Assembly (NCBI GenBank): GCA_902806565.1
Contig: CADCXA010000021.1
Location: forward strand, 992,001 to 1,056,000
DNA: 64,000 nucleotides
Direction: 5' to 3'
DNA from: Hypoxylon rubiginosum
Lineage: Eukaryota > Ascomycota > Sordariomycetes > Xylariales > Hypoxylaceae
The notes under the pieces were generated by a model that saw only the letters and a list, made by a program, of their open reading frames with translations, did not search any database and was not told where the DNA came from. A program made the position numbers and the translations under genes. This document shows, in pieces, positions 43,601 through 57,395 of this stretch. Position 1 is the stretch's first letter; every line of letters starts with the position of its first letter.

Positions 43601-46117
43601 CCCTGCGAGAGATGAAAATGAACTCCGAGAAACTTGAGGACTCGTTCCAACTTCCCCTCAACATTGGCCGGCTTATTGAGTCAGCGAAGAAGCTACTCAA
43701 AGTGAACCATATGAAACGAAGCAACCTTACACCTCAGGACGTTATTCCTGTTGTGAAAGACCTTCTGGATAGAATGGTTGTGGTTCGCGGATCCGATGCC
43801 ATATCGACGGAAGCTAACGAGAGCGCTACAATGCTCTTCAAGTCGTTGCTCCGTTCACGGTTGGCATTCAAGCGTCTTGCGGTTTTCCACCGCCTAGATA
43901 AGTTGGCTTTCCGGCACGTTATGGGCGAGCTGGAAAGCCAGTGGGCGAGATCAATGGTCAACCCTGGCGAGATGGTGGGCGTGTTGGCCGCACAGTCGAT
44001 TGGCGAGCCTGCCACACAGATGACTCTAAACACGTTCCACTTTACAGGTATCTCGTCTAAGAACGTCACACTGGGTGTGCCACGTCTAAAAGAAATTTTA
44101 AACGTTGCTAATAATATTAAAACACCTTCGATGATGGTATACTTGGATGGCGCGACTTCACAGGACAACGCGAAGAAGCTTCGAAGCGCGGTCGAGCATA
44201 CCAATCTCCGCTCCGTCACGGCTGTAACCGAAGTTTACTACGATCCAGATATCGAGAACACGACCATCAAGGGGGATGAAGATTTTATCCAGTCGTACTT
44301 CTTGATCCCTGACGACACCCACCCTGCGATCGACAGGCAGTCAAGGTGGCTACTCCGCTTCACCTTGGATCGACAGAAGATGCTTGACAAAGGACTTACG
44401 GTAGAGGACGTAACTATTCGCCTCAAGGAGGAATACCCGAACGATCTTGCAATTATTTGTAGTGACAATAACGCAGATCAGCAGGTGATTCGCATCCGTG
44501 CCATGCCGGATGATAAGGACGATGCCGAAAAGGCGATTGAAGACGATGTTATGCTGAAGCGTCTTGCCGATCATCTCTTGGAGAATCTGACCCTGCGGGG
44601 AGTGAAAGGTATCGAGAGAGCTTTCCTGAATAAGGGAACCAAGGTAACCATCGACAAGGGCGGTGCCATGGTACAGCTCAAGGACAACCCGATCTGCGAG
44701 GAATGGTATCTCGATACTCAGGGCACGGCTCTACGGGAAGTTCTCTCGGTGCCCGGAGTAGACACGAAGCGCACTTTAACGAACGATCTATGGCAAACCG
44801 TCGATGTCTTCGGTATCGAGGCCGCAAGAGGTGCACTCCTAAACGAGTTGCGAAGAGTGCTAGCGTTTGATGGTTCATATGTCAATGAACGCCATCTCGT
44901 GCTTCTGGTGGAAGTGATGACGTACAGAGGTAGTATCGCTGCCGTCACCCGCCACGGTATCAACCGAGCCGACACTGGTGCCTTGATGAGATGTTCATTC
45001 GAAGAAACGGTCGAGATCCTCTTGGAGGCAGCTGCGATAGGAGAGATAGATGACTGCAGAGGTATCTCGCAAAACGTTATGCTTGGCCAGCTTGCCCCTA
45101 TGGGTACCGGTCATATGCAAGTTTACCTGGATCCAAGAATGCTTGACACTGTCATCTCGGATAACTCCCGGATGGGTCTGATGCCAGGTATGACGATGAA
45201 GGGAAGCCCTATGGAAGGCGCGGCAACCCCGTACGACACCGGATCGCCCATGGGAGATACTGGCTATGGAATGTCGTTGGCGTCTCCCACGATGGGTATG
45301 GGCAACTTCTCGCCCATTGTTGGAGCTGGCTCCGACTCGCCCTCGGGCTTTGGAACGGAGTACGGAGGATTCGGCGGTGCCAGCCCGTACGGAGGAAGAA
45401 GCCCGGGAGCAACAAGTCCGTTCTCGGGTGGAACTTCACCCTCTTCGCCCTTCAGCAGCTACGGTGGTGGTTACTCACCCACATCGCCAAACAGCTATTC
45501 GCCCACGTCACCGATGGCGGGTGGCCGTTATGACAGCTCGCCACGGTTCAGCCCGTCATCGCCGTCATTCTCGCCGAGCTCGCCTCAGTTCAGGGGCAGC
45601 CCGTCTAGCCCGAACTATAGCCCGACGTCGCCGAGTTATTCACCTACGTCTCCCTCGTCGCCGAGGCATTATTCTCCAACCTCGCCGACTCAGGCCTCTC
45701 CTACGTCGCCTAGCTATTCCCCAACCAGTCCGGCGTCTTACAGCCCGACGTCTCCGTCGTATAACGTGGGCGCTGTATCGCCCAACTACTCTCCGGTTTC
45801 GCCGTCCTACTCACCGACGTCTCCGCTCCCTTACTCCTACTCGCCGACGAGCCCACACACTTTCAGGCCTGCAGGAGCTCAACAATCCCCCACGAGTCCC
45901 CAATACTCGCCTACAGTTCGTTCTAACCCCATCACCATAGTCTAAGTTTCATGCTAACCTTTGCGTAGTCCCCGTCGAACGTGTATTCTCCCCGGACTCC
46001 CGGCCCTGGCGGTAGCACCACTCCTAAATTGTACGTTTCTTTATTTTATGGTTCCGTCAATTCATAACAGTGCTAACTAGGATTCACAGCTCTCCCACGT
46101 CTCCGAAGAGCGACTAG
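40672..46117 (+). CDS. rpb1: RNA polymerase II largest subunit RPB1
   Basis: Exons 40672..41028, 41092..45915, 45969..46030 and 46090..46117 encode 1756 aa (fission yeast 1752). N-terminal zinc sites are [20 protein letters not shown] and CHNC...CCKAKKQC. The catalytic metal-A loop [15 protein letters not shown] is near residue 493, with all three Asp present. The bridge helix (about 821, [20 protein letters not shown]) and trigger loop (about 1096, [20 protein letters not shown]) are intact. The CTD starts near residue 1520: a Gly/Ser/Pro-rich linker, then about ten exact YSPTSP cores among many variants. The last two small exons add [15 protein letters not shown] and the terminal SPTSPKSD. 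Stopping at the intron-retained frame end (45945) would lose that conserved tail. The subunit synthesises mRNA, and its CTD recruits capping, splicing and Set1/COMPASS factors. Confidence 0.97.
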
Positions 46118-49100
46118 TTGCATTTTGCATAATTCAAACCCGCGGCGTTCTATACGGTCTCATTGCACTCATATTAAGGGGTGTTGGTTTTCTTTTTTTT
46201 CGTTCTTGTGCTTTTTTACTACTTTTCCCCCAATTCCTCTCTAGTATCATCTACTAGAGAAACCTAATGCATTGTAGAAGAGAAGAGAAGAATTCCCCCC
46301 CCAGTCTGCGCATCTACGTTCAGAAGACTAAAGAAGAAAAAAGCAAGCAAAACAAAATGGGTTTTCAGGGAACAAAAAAAGGGAACAGCTACTGGTTTAT
46401 TCTCTGATTTTTGCGTTGTACACTAAGCATAAGAGAGAGCAAGGGGAAGAGAGGGGGTGGCATTGATGATCATCGGCAGAGGCATGAGAAAGGGGCGGCA
46501 AGATTGACATTCCCGCTACCCGAGAAGCTCTTGAGTTCGTATAGGAGTGAGGCACGAGGACGATATCAGACGAAGAGCATGCGGTGGCGGTGATAGAGAT
46601 AAGAAACAGAACTGACAACCGCATTGGGTGGATATAGGGCAGCAGTCATCACTACTATACCTAGGTAAAACTACCTACTCTAGATAGTGAATGCGAGGCC
46701 TTTTCCCATGCGACCTCTCGGCATATTACGTTGATGATGAGCGAGTGCATGTATGACATGTCCCCTGAGTGAACATGAGGAAAAACTTTGAGAAAATCTA
46801 CCTAGGTAGATGGGCTAATTAAGTCGGCCATTGTCAAGATGGTTGCCGATCAGTAATACAACAAGATATAGAAATTCCCATCACAGGGTCATAGTCTCGA
46901 GGCGCATTAGGTTAGAACCGAAGAGGAATAAATATGTATAATACAGCTTCGCGATGAGTAATGCGTCTTCTCGCTTTCTAATAGTGTCGTATTCCGAGAT
47001 GATCACGTCGGGCTCTCGCGTTGGGAAATCAAGGGATCGTAATACATCAATCGGATTTCGCGTTTATCTAAGATTCCTGCTACCCCTTGCTAACGTACCT
47101 AGGTACACACAAGTACTGGGGACCCTTTGTAATTTCCTTTTTCTCCGTGGCATCTCCACGGACAATTCCAAGGCCTCGCTTCTTGAAACTAGAGTACCTT
47201 GCGTAGGTAAGAAAAAGCGATAGAGGAAATCTAGCTATCTTGCTCCGCCTCATATCTACAGGTCAGCATCAGCTGAAGAAACGTGGCGCCGCCGCCGGCG
47301 GAGGCGGCACGGCAGAAAAGAAGGACAGAAAGAGAAAGAAAAAACTACCTAGGTAGGTCGCGGCGCAAAGAGACCCGGTAAAAAAAAGTAAGCCCCAGAG
47401 GCATATCACTTTCTACATATGTGCATATATTTCAAACCTAGATGGCGGCCAGTTGTGGTGTAAGAAAAAAGTGGCGGCCGGCGCGCAGCCCCGATGCCAT
47501 GTTCCAGGGTCGCATGCCATGCCAATGCCACGTGAGCATGTGCCAGCGGGCATAATGCGAGGAATGCAATGCATCATCTCACATGGATGGCACGTACATA
47601 CTCCTCTCGCTTTCTCGATTCGGAACGTTGGCAAGTCCCGATTTGGGGGCGGGAAAAGGTGTGTGGCATCGGGGGGGGGGTTGGAGGTCCCAACGCCAGA
47701 ATCCTGAAACGATAGGATTTGGGGCAAATTCGCGAATCTGGAGCCGTAAGGCTGAAAAAGTTTGGGGTTGGCTCGTGTTCGGTCTCACAAGCCGGGAACT
47801 ACCTAGGTACGGCGCGTAGTGACGGGCAGTGCCTTGTGGCTTGGGGGCTAAATTTGGAGGCGTGTGTCTATGTGTCTGTGGGCGGAGCTTAGGGAATATC
47901 CGGCTCGCCTCCTATTATAGATTCTGAGGCGAACCCAGCAAGACGACGATCCTGCAAATGAATCGTGTTTCGACTGAAAGGTGACCCCCATGATCTAGGC
48001 GTGAATAGGATGGGAACTTTGTATTCCACTGTAACTCCAGCTGTCAGCCGCCGGGTTCACTCACACCATCGCCGCCCCCGAGTCCAACCATTCTTCAGTT
48101 CCGAAGACGTGCGTATACTTGGTGCTAATGATGACGTGAAGAGGAAGAGTATAGTTGTCATGGTTTCACGTGGCAGATAGACGGCCGAGCCCTGCAGGCT
48201 ATTAGTCAAAATAGGGATATCGCTCAAGACGATGCCCATCTCCATATGAAGCGGGTCGCTCGAGTGAGTGCGCCGTGCTCCGTGCGATGAAAACTTGGCC
48301 AAATTGACCGAGTTGCGCTGTATCGCCAATACACCCGGGTGAGGATCCAGCTGCGGAATGCGATATTGGGGTCTGGCCATGTCCATACGACTAGCTAGGT
48401 ATCTTGAAAATACACGTCAGCTAGAGTATACTGTTGGTTAACTAGAGATGCTGACGATATCAAAGCCGGCTATTTCTTCCTGTGAATCCTTCCACCACCA
48501 CGTGGGATGGGGTTTTCGGGCACCGAGTCAAGGACGGGCATCATGGGCAAAGTATCAAGCATATAGAATAGGCCACCTATAATTCCCTTCGCTTTCTAAT
48601 CAGCCCAAGGGCCTGACTCCTTGGGATTAGTCTAATAGAGTAGTTGGCGGGCCTGGGCAACTTAATATCCCGTAATAAAAGCTAGGATCAAAATATGATC
48701 AATTAATTCGATGTTGAAAAAAAGAAACGGAGTAGGATGCTGCTATAGAAGACAACTGCGGTCAATCAATTCTCTTTCGGTGAAGTCATGGCTGACCTGA
48801 GATGAGACGGTGCATATTTAACGCTATAAGCACTTGCTTACTGTTCCAGTTTGGCGTAAATGGAATTGTTGGTTTCAGAACTTGAATACTATTAGCAATA
48901 CCACTTCAACTGTCAGGTTCAGCAAACTAAGAGCATTAGCGGAGGCCGAATCGAGATTATAAAAGTCATAAAACATTGCCGTATAATAGGTATAGGTGTC
49001 TCGGAAAGCTCTGTTGTGCGAGTTTTGTTAGCCTGCTTTTGGAGGTAATATCGCGTATTACTAAGGACGTAATGATGAAAGTACGGAGATAGGTGGCTTA

Positions 49101-51249
49101 AGATTAAAACAACGTGCCGTCACGAGTAGATTTACTCATGATGGTAGATTGAGACGAATCATGATAATAGCTCATTCGGCCATCTCGTCGATCACTAGGT
49201 TTTTTTGAGCTGCGAGTAACGAAGAGGTCATAGAGGGTAAGTAGGAATGGCCACGATAACCGAGGTTGATCGGGTTGGAGGCAGTCTGTAAAATAGCGCG
49301 CCAGCTTAGGGCGTCCGGCTCTCGCTCACTTTCGGATCAAAGCCCTATGACTGCTGATCGGCGAAGATAATGAAGTTCGCCCGCATGACTTGTTCGTTAA
49401 ACCTGATGAAACATCGATCCGTCGGGGAGCATCAACCTATCACCTAGCTCGGGGCGACCATGCAACTTCGGAATAAGCTAAGCATGGAAGGGATGACTGG
49501 CGAGTTTTCGGGTGGGCTCGTAAGACTGAGAGATACTGATACGCTCGACCCTATGCTAAGGTGACTCTTGATATTGTTCCAACCTGCAGTCTCCATTTAA
49601 TGTCGCGTCGTAACTAGATCATGCACTAGGGTGTTATTGACGTTCGACATGTCCTTCTCGGCAACAAGGCGTTGATGATGGTATGGCAAATGACGAGGCC
49701 CTTCATGAAGAGAAGGCGTTTCGTGCGCCACGGACTTGATAGGGCTTTAGAAACCGCTGTATCCTGTAGCACATCCCATGCATCCTAGGTAGTTCCAAGC
49801 ACTCTAAGTTGAGATGGTGTTATTGGTAGGCGAACGATGAGGTTGATAGCCGTTGATTTCATGCAGCTCCACAAGCCACTGCCGATCTAATTCGGTCATT
49901 AATATTGGGGGGCGACGCTCTGAACGATCGTGCAACTTCCCCTTGCTTTCTTAGCGTTTGCGGAGTTGCTTGAGAAAGGAATATCCCTTCTAACCTAGGT
50001 AGACCTTCTCAGAACTAGAGTCATAACCCTTTCGGTCAGGCACCCTGTAACCCTAGTTCAAGGCTGATAGGGCGACTTCGGCAAAATTGAGACGATGGGG
50101 CGAGCTAGATATGATTTCATGCGGTACAGCACGACTAATCCGTAAGTGCAATGAAACCTCTCATGAAAATTAAGATGACTCAGGGGGAGGGAGTTGAAAT
50201 CCGACGGTGTTGATATGAAGACTAGTCTATGAAGCCAAGGTGAGGTTGGAAGGTCAGAGCAGTAACTCATTCCTCTTCTGTTCCTGATGTTGGCACTAAT
50301 GTAAATGCCCCGAGATGTCCTTCAACCGCTTCAGAGATTTTTATTGGCGGTCGTCACGCCCTAGCCGCCGTACGTTAGATTATTCCGGAGCTGCAAGGGT
50401 CGTGCATGGGGGCGATGGCAGATGCAGGGGAAGAATGACATTTTCATCGGGATCAGTAAACCAGGTTTAGCGGGAAGGAATCCGCTTTGGCCGATCTATG
50501 ACGGCAGCGTCGGGGAGCGTCGGGCAACGCCGTTCGCAACAAAAATACGGTACTATGTAAAATTTTAGTACGTAGGGCTCCTAGGCTCGCTCCGAGGGGT
50601 AAACGGCTGAGAGTATCTCTACTCGGCTGCTAAGTGGACTAAGGCCCTTACTTGACGGCGCAATGCTGCTCCACGAAGCCACTAGTATTGGTCGTTTCCG
50701 AGGCCGGTAGTCGAGTCAAGGAGAATTGTCTTGTAGGCAGCACAGCGCAGTCGTGCAAACCGTGTGCCTAGGGTACTAGTAAGTCGAGAGGATGAGGGAC
50801 GAGACTACTATTACTTGTCAGCTGTTGATTTGCCGGTATGATTCATAGCTAAGTCAACCCAGACTAGGCAGATAGACATTTCGAGACGGGTAGGTTTGTT
50901 GGTCAGACGTTTTCGCAAAGTTCGGTAAGCGCATTGCGCCAGCTAGACTCATAGACGCAGGTTTCCATTTTGATCCGAGGCTTGGGTTAAAAGTAGTCGA
51001 ATAGGGTAGCAACGACAGGTTGCATGGGGGTAGCAGGTGCTTATTGAGGTTGCACAAGGGTTGGAAACAAGACAGGATAGTATAAGATAGGAGAGAAGAG
51101 GATAAAGGGGGAGGGATAGGTTAGGTAGGTTGCCTCGGGGCGGACTAAAAGCTCGTAAAATGTCGTGTAATCCATTCAGAGAAACAAGTAGTGATGTCGT
51201 ATCTGCCGGGACCGGGCCGCCCCAACGGGCCAACGGGCCAGTACGCATT
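46118..51249. other. Gene-poor region, first part
   Basis: The RPB1 3' flank (46118-46400) is T-rich. Beyond it there are only short frames with no recognisable domain on either strand. Several TACCTAGGTA-type palindromes occur (about 46660, 46800, 47098, 47347, 47802, 49995). Base composition is balanced rather than AT-rich, so there is no obvious sign of heavy RIP. I cannot exclude multi-exon genes made of very short exons. Confidence 0.45.
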
Positions 51250-51276
51250 GGGCGAAATGGGCGAAATGGGCGAAAT
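51250..51276. repeat. (GGGCGAAAT)3 nonamer array
   Basis: Three perfect tandem 9-bp copies, preceded at about 51222-51240 by a CCAACGGG-type repeat. Confidence 0.85.
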
Positions 51277-52013
51277 AGGCGGCTTAGAGCCTTAGGGCGA
51301 TCCAAAGGCCGTGGTTAGCTTTGCGCCCTCCGACCTATTGCAAGCCGATATAGACGAATGAGCAATATACAGAATGGACGGGAACGAGCAACCATATCTA
51401 GGCATATTACCTTAGGTTAGGTATCAGGTGGTCGTCGGCCCGAAATGGGTGCCTGTGCCCGTACCTAGCTACCTAGCTACCTAGGAGGTAGGTGAGGCAA
51501 TGGGGGATAGGCGCGGTGTGACGAAACAGGCGCGGGAATCAGGTTGCTATTGGATGACGAAGCGCGATGAACGAGGGTGAGACTAGCATGAAAAGGAAAT
51601 GAGACCATCGATCTAGATATCAGCTGTCCTAGCCTTCTCCTTATGCTACCTATTGGGTATTGGGTAGGTAGGCAACCAGGCAGCAAGGGGCAAGGCTGTG
51701 CAGCACGTTTGAACGTGTGGGGGAAATGCAAGTCAATCCATCCCAAGAGAGAGGTTTTTTAAAAAAAAATAAAAATAAAAAAATGTGGGAGAATTTGTGA
51801 CATATGACAATTCTCTTAATTGCATTCCTAAACTTCATTGAAGGGGAAGCCACCATGAGTATTCTCGATATATGCATACCTCTTTGGTTAAGTATTTTCC
51901 ATTGCTCGTTATGCTTATTGAACTGATGCTGGACTGATCTTGGACGTGTAGCGAGCCTGAATGGCTACCTAGGTAGAGTAGACATTGTCCTCTGTTACCT
52001 ATGGGCTATGTAT
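51277..52013. other. Gene-poor region between tandem arrays
   Basis: No coding frame of recognisable kind. TACCTAGG palindromes lie near 51478 and 51967, and there is an A/T-rich tract at 51757-51782. Confidence 0.45.
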
Positions 52014-52069
52014 GTATGGTGTATGGTGTATGGTGTATGGTGTATGGTGTATGGTATATGGTGTATGGT
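52014..52069. repeat. (GTATGGT)8 heptamer array
   Basis: Eight tandem copies of GTATGGT, one with a single substitution (ATATGGT). It is a short minisatellite in non-coding DNA. Confidence 0.9.
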
Positions 52070-55000
52070 TTGGGAGATAAGGTACCTGACAGCCTACGAG
52101 GTAGGCATGCAACATGCAACCTTGCAACTCATGCATCTCCCGATTATGTTGCATCGATGCTACCCAGGTACGCGAGCAAGATACTAATAAAGGAAAGGTA
52201 GTGTACAGTACTACTTACCTAATCCAGGTTAGGGTTAGGTAATCAATTATCCGACACAGTTACAACCGCAACCACTCTAGAGAAGGTTTTCTTTTATTAT
52301 TTTATTTTATTTTTCTTCTCCCTTTAGTCCTCTACTCATATCTCGACAATCACATGATAGAGGCCCGATGCGAGTAGCACCTAATCGTCTGCCCAGTAGA
52401 CCGCAGCGACCGTAGGACTTCTTTAATGCGGCGAATCCTTCACCCATTGTCAGCTTTGTCATTCCCATACCCGGGCTCAGGCGCCGTTGGCAGCTAACAG
52501 CCATTGTTGGTTGAGAAGAGTTCCGCAGATTGTAACCCAACCGACAATAACACAATGACAGAATGACAGAATGACAGGGCTTCTCTTCTTCTTTAGGTGC
52601 ATAGACGATGACACGTCCCTCTGCCTTGCATTAATTGCCTGTGCCTTCGGGTAGATGCTTCTTGACCGCGGAAGAGCCCGTTATACTTCCCGTATGCCAG
52701 GTTGAGCTGTGTCACGTCATACGGCCGCGACTTGACCGCATGTCGCTAGCCGTCTCTGCCATGTCCATACCACACGATTTCGGTGAACCCTTTGCTCCAG
52801 TGCGAGATTGGCGACGATCAATGAAAAAATTTGGCAATTCAGTACAAGTACAATGACTGTCTAAGCTTATCCCGCCAACCAGGCACAGCTAGAAGCCTTC
52901 CAGATACCAAGAGCCCGCCCACTCCATCGTGGATTTCGAATCGAATTATTTCCCGGCAAAGAAAGAAGTAAAGAGACAAGTCCACCCGTTCCAAGAGCCC
53001 GTGAAAGTGCGTAGCACTAGTCACTGCCCACCACTCACTCCTGACGCCTGGCCAGAGTTTTTAGACAACATCAGGAAACAGATGAGAAAATTGAGGTATC
53101 AGTGCGATTGCTCGCAGAACGCTCTTCCATCCCCTATCCCTTCCTGCCGATCCGTCCATTCCATCCTATGAAAGCGTCATTGGCACCTGGAGAGAAGGAT
53201 AGGTTAGCAAATCATGTTGTCTAGCGGACATGGTCGAATGTGGGAATTTCGCTCTTACCTTTCTTCAGGAGTGAAGGTCACAGGGGCTGTCGTTCTTAAC
53301 ATCTTCGGTTCGTACTCCCTTGGCGCATCCACCGAGGGAGTTAGGAGTCTCGGCGCAAGGTGCCTCCTGATCGCTGGTGCAGCCGCACGAGTAGATGATA
53401 TGGTAGATCTTGCACATGATGAATAGTGTCGAGCGGTGTTTCAAGATCGGTCTTGTGGGTGGGTTTGTATCTGCCAATTTGTTAGGACTGTATGCGCAGT
53501 GGACCTAAGACATAACATACTAGTCTATGTGGTATAGACAAACTGGTAGTTCAGTCTTGGATGTGATGGACTCGACGTCTCAAGTGAGGAGTTGATGGAA
53601 GTCGTTAAGGAGGTGATCTTGGTAGCTTCGAGTGGATGTAGACTGGAGTGTGTGGTGATGATGGACGAGATTGGGTATCGTTAGGTGGGCGGAAGGGCTG
53701 AATTTATATTGTTTCGCGGCTCCCAGATTACCTTGGATGGGTGAATATGTGCGTCCCCTTGTTTGCCGTAATATGGCGATACTGAATTGTAAGCACACCG
53801 ATACGTTCAGTTGGTAGTAGACTTGTGAAGTTTTGGGTGCAGGTCTAGATGAACAGTGGTGTGTGAAAAAACTACTTGTCATCAGACCATCAAGGAGGTT
53901 ACGTTCTTAGTGCGCCAACAGGTATCTGGAGAACCAAAGGACTTGGAGAAAGAGTTAAGTGGAATTTGCTGCAGTTGGAAGGGTCGTTGTGCGGCGGATA
54001 CGCGTGCTTTCTGTGCGGCAGCTGTAGACAACATCCGTGAATGGTGGAGACTCGAATTAGAATCGAACATGGAAGGAACGATTGGTCGCGGCCGCGAATC
54101 TCATCTGGTGGAAGTACCAGCGTTGCTTCGACTCTCCCTGGGCAACGTGGTGGCCAACCTGACAACCTGACAACCTGGGCAACTTCACCACCAAGGTCGA
54201 CGGGTCAATCCCGCTAGGGACCCAGCTAGCTACCCGCGTACAGGACAGGGGTGTTGCTGCGGCGTCCGATCAAATACAAAAATATAGCAACCCGGTGGAG
54301 TAAGATACGGTACGGTTAGGGTTGACGGGTTGGACGGGTTTGACGTCTGGATGGACCTTTGGCCACCTTTGGCCCTAGCAGGTAGAAATAGGCGTCTGAC
54401 AACGTCCCTGCAAACCCGGTGGGCCCAGGGCATGTGAATGATGCCGGATGGGGGTCTATTGGCGTTTGCTTCTTCCCAAACCCGTTGGCTGCGTCCGAGT
54501 TGATTTCATAATTTAGGTAGGTACTGTATGTATACACGGTTACTACTATTATGTGTTACCACACATCGCCGCTAAGCACCGAGCAACCACCACGACACTA
54601 CCTGGTACTTAGGTCGGTATCTAACAATAGCAGTATAAGGATGCGCTGCCGATGCCGATGCCGTAAAAGCAGTCCACGAGTTGAATAGCCCCCGCGAGGC
54701 GTGCTAATCGGTGTTAGCCTCCCCTGGAAGCGCCACACACACAGAGGCAGAAGCTGGATGTTTGTGGTCGCTGGCTATCGATGGCGGTCCCGATACCTGT
54801 GCCTGTACTTGGGGTTGAAGAAGTTACGTACTTAATCGTATCGTATATCTGTTCCGATTGCTTGTCTAGGCTAACTCCAAGGATCTAAGTGGGCCATCTG
54901 AGAAGATCAGCAACGAGGGATCTAGATACAAGCGCGCCGTAGGAAAGTTGCAAAGATTTACGGCAAGATTATAGGGGAGAAGGGCAAAAGTTTTAGCTCG

Positions 55001-55577
55001 ACTGAAGTACCCAGAATCCTTCCCGTTGGGACTGGCTGCATGCCTCAGCTGTAGGTACAGTACCGAAGTATGTGTGTGTATGCCGCATATGCCATATATG
55101 TCAATGAATGGCCCCAGAAGCCCCTGGCATACCAGCATACATAAGTACTTCATGGCGTGTACATGAAGGTAGGGGTAGGCATCCATGTCTGGCATGGGCC
55201 ACTTGTAGTTGGGGTGGCTATATAAATTACAGATGCACTTAGAAACGAGTCGAGTGGGAGGGTGTGTGGAAGAGAAGAGAGAGAGTCCGGGGGGCAGGGG
55301 GGGGCTTGGGTCTTGGGTCTTGAGTTTTGGGTCTGTATGTACATACATATATACATGTATGAACGTACAGGGGCATACGAGACACATGTACTTATGTACT
55401 TAACCCAGGTAATGGTACTTGGCTCCACGTACGATCCTTTATGTGCTTATGTGGGCTAAATTGGCGTACGTAACCTTAAATCCATGTCTTGATCAAGTAC
55501 CAAGAGACGGCGCCACAAAAACGTTCCCTCCAACATTCAACATCCATCATCCATCCAGATGCAATTCCTCTACTTGG
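52070..55577. other. Gene-poor region, second part
   Basis: It contains (AATGACAG)3 at 52554-52577 and several open frames of 70-105 codons (for example 53856-54170 on +) without recognisable domains, signal peptides or convincing splice partners. Two telomere-like TTAGGG units near 52228 are too few to mean anything. Confidence 0.4.
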
Positions 55578-55683
55578 CAGCATCTAGCATCTGGCATCTA
55601 GCATCCAGCATCTAGCATTCAGCACCCGGCGTCTAAGCATTAAGCCTGCATAGCATAGCATAGCATCGCATCGCATCGCACCG
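55578..55683. repeat. Degenerate AGCATCT / GCATA / GCATC array
   Basis: About 45 nt of degenerate seven-base AGCATCT units (55578-55622) and, after an irregular spacer, pentamer GCATA and GCATC runs (about 55648-55683). It looks like a slippage-generated satellite whose unit length changes along the array. Confidence 0.8.
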
Positions 55684-57395
55684 CTGATGCAAACAACTCA
55701 AGGGGTTTCCACGCTTGTGCTACACGAGAATGGAACCTACCTGGTATATTGCCAGGGGAGGGGGATAAAAAAAGAGCGAGAAAAAAATCAACCCGATGCG
55801 TAACCCGAGTATGTACGTTAGGTACTTGAATATTCTTCGCTACCTACAGCACATCCATGCAAAGAACATTCGCCCGCCCATCGTTCCAGAACCGGCCGCA
55901 ATACCTACATATAGGTATCAAATTCTAGAAGGCTTCTCAGAGTCACCGCTCGATGCTACCTAGGTACCCTAGTCGTCATACTACTGTTATATCGCATTTC
56001 CTAATGGGACACCGCCTAATCTCTCTTCTTCGACAGCCTGATGTTGGGTCTGCCAATCAGAGCACCGATGAAGTCAACTCTCATAGCAGCCTGCTACATA
56101 GTTATATCGAATCTTTCCTTGCTCTGCATAAGCATCAATCCTCACCAACACGGTACGTCTAGCTTGCCGAAAGGGTCGGCCCGGTTGCCGTTATTCTCCA
56201 TCTACTAGGATTTACGTGCGCGAACGATCAGGTCTATGTTTTCGCATCTCAGGTGCGCTACGGCGGGTGTGCATCAGGGGGGCGGCAGCTTCGTCGATAT
56301 GTTGGTACATGGCCCGTCATCCTATCCTAAGAACTCCTAAAGGCCCTGTCCTTGACGAAGCAAGGGAGATGAGACGACATCGAGTCGAATGGGGACCCCT
56401 ACGGCAAATGGACATGCCTTAATTTGAACATCCCCTCTTAATCTCCAACCAAAACTACGCCTACCTTCCCTTGAGGTTGAGGTTGTGGTTGTGGCTGGAT
56501 TTTTACAGAGCACGTGCTGCTTTGATTACGTTCTTCCGAGGAGAAAGGTAACTTATTTTACACTACATGTGTAAGTGGACCTCTAACTCACTATTTGCCT
56601 ATAGTTGCGAAGGTTGTCACAGTAAGACGGATCGCCTTCCGCTCCTCAACAATGTAGCCGCCCCCCAAACAGTTACAACTGATGGACACCGTGAAAAGGG
56701 GGATACGCAAGGGTACGTATAAAGACGATATGCGTCAAATCAGCATTGTAACGCCGCGAGCGTGAAGTTGGATACCGAGTGGTTCATTTGAGTATTGATT
56801 GCTACGCTGATGATCTCCCCCTTATTTTAGAAAGAGTCAGAGTCAGAGATAGGAACTACAAGTAAAGTCCAGGGCATGCGCATAGTGCTCCAACCAACAT
56901 TCACTCGATAGCCTTACGGCCTACAGCCCATGCGACCCTCTTCTCAAGAGGGTGTGAAGATGTATTTCGGTTGCCTCAAGAACTGCGGCCGCGAATGCAA
57001 CCAGGCTGCCCTTACATCTCGCCTCCAACACCGTGGGTCTCCTTCTAACCTACAGCCATTCTAAATCAAGTGATCTCCTAAGCTTCATAAACGTCTTATA
57101 CTGGCCACGCTTTCTACCGACGGCTTACCCTACAGCCCAGGCAATGTGTTCTAGAAAGTGGTAAAACGCCTCAGGGGCGGTCGTAGGGGGCGGATGCCAA
57201 AGAAGGATAATCCAATGTATTATTAACTCGCAGCCTTCTCGGAGGCTCTCAAAGTGAGACATGCGTCACTCCTACACACGAACACATTTCCAAGTGCTAT
57301 TCCGGGGTTCGCAAGCAAGCTAATCACGGAGCTGATAGCCCAAATAGTCTAGGTTGGTCTTGACTTGACCAACTAAGACCACGGTGATCGATATC
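55684..57395. other. Gene-poor region, third part
   Basis: No supported gene. A TACCTAGGTACC palindrome lies at about 55958, and a GGTTGT/GAGGTT-type short repeat is near 56468-56492. Confidence 0.4.

Noticed and set aside
45266..45940. 224-aa + strand frame over the RPB1 CTD
   Set aside because: It is a shifted frame of Ser/Pro heptad repeats, giving an Arg-rich artefact.
46724..46742. Frame reading YYVDDE, reminiscent of a reverse-transcriptase YVDD box
   Set aside because: The surrounding frame has stops and no other RT motif, so chance is the simpler explanation.
52227..52240. Two TTAGGG-like units
   Set aside because: Too few for an interstitial telomere, and no array or degenerate extension surrounds them.
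53856..54170. 104-aa + strand frame with Cys residues
   Set aside because: It looks somewhat protein-like but has no signal peptide, family motif or supporting splice signals, so it is not called as a gene.
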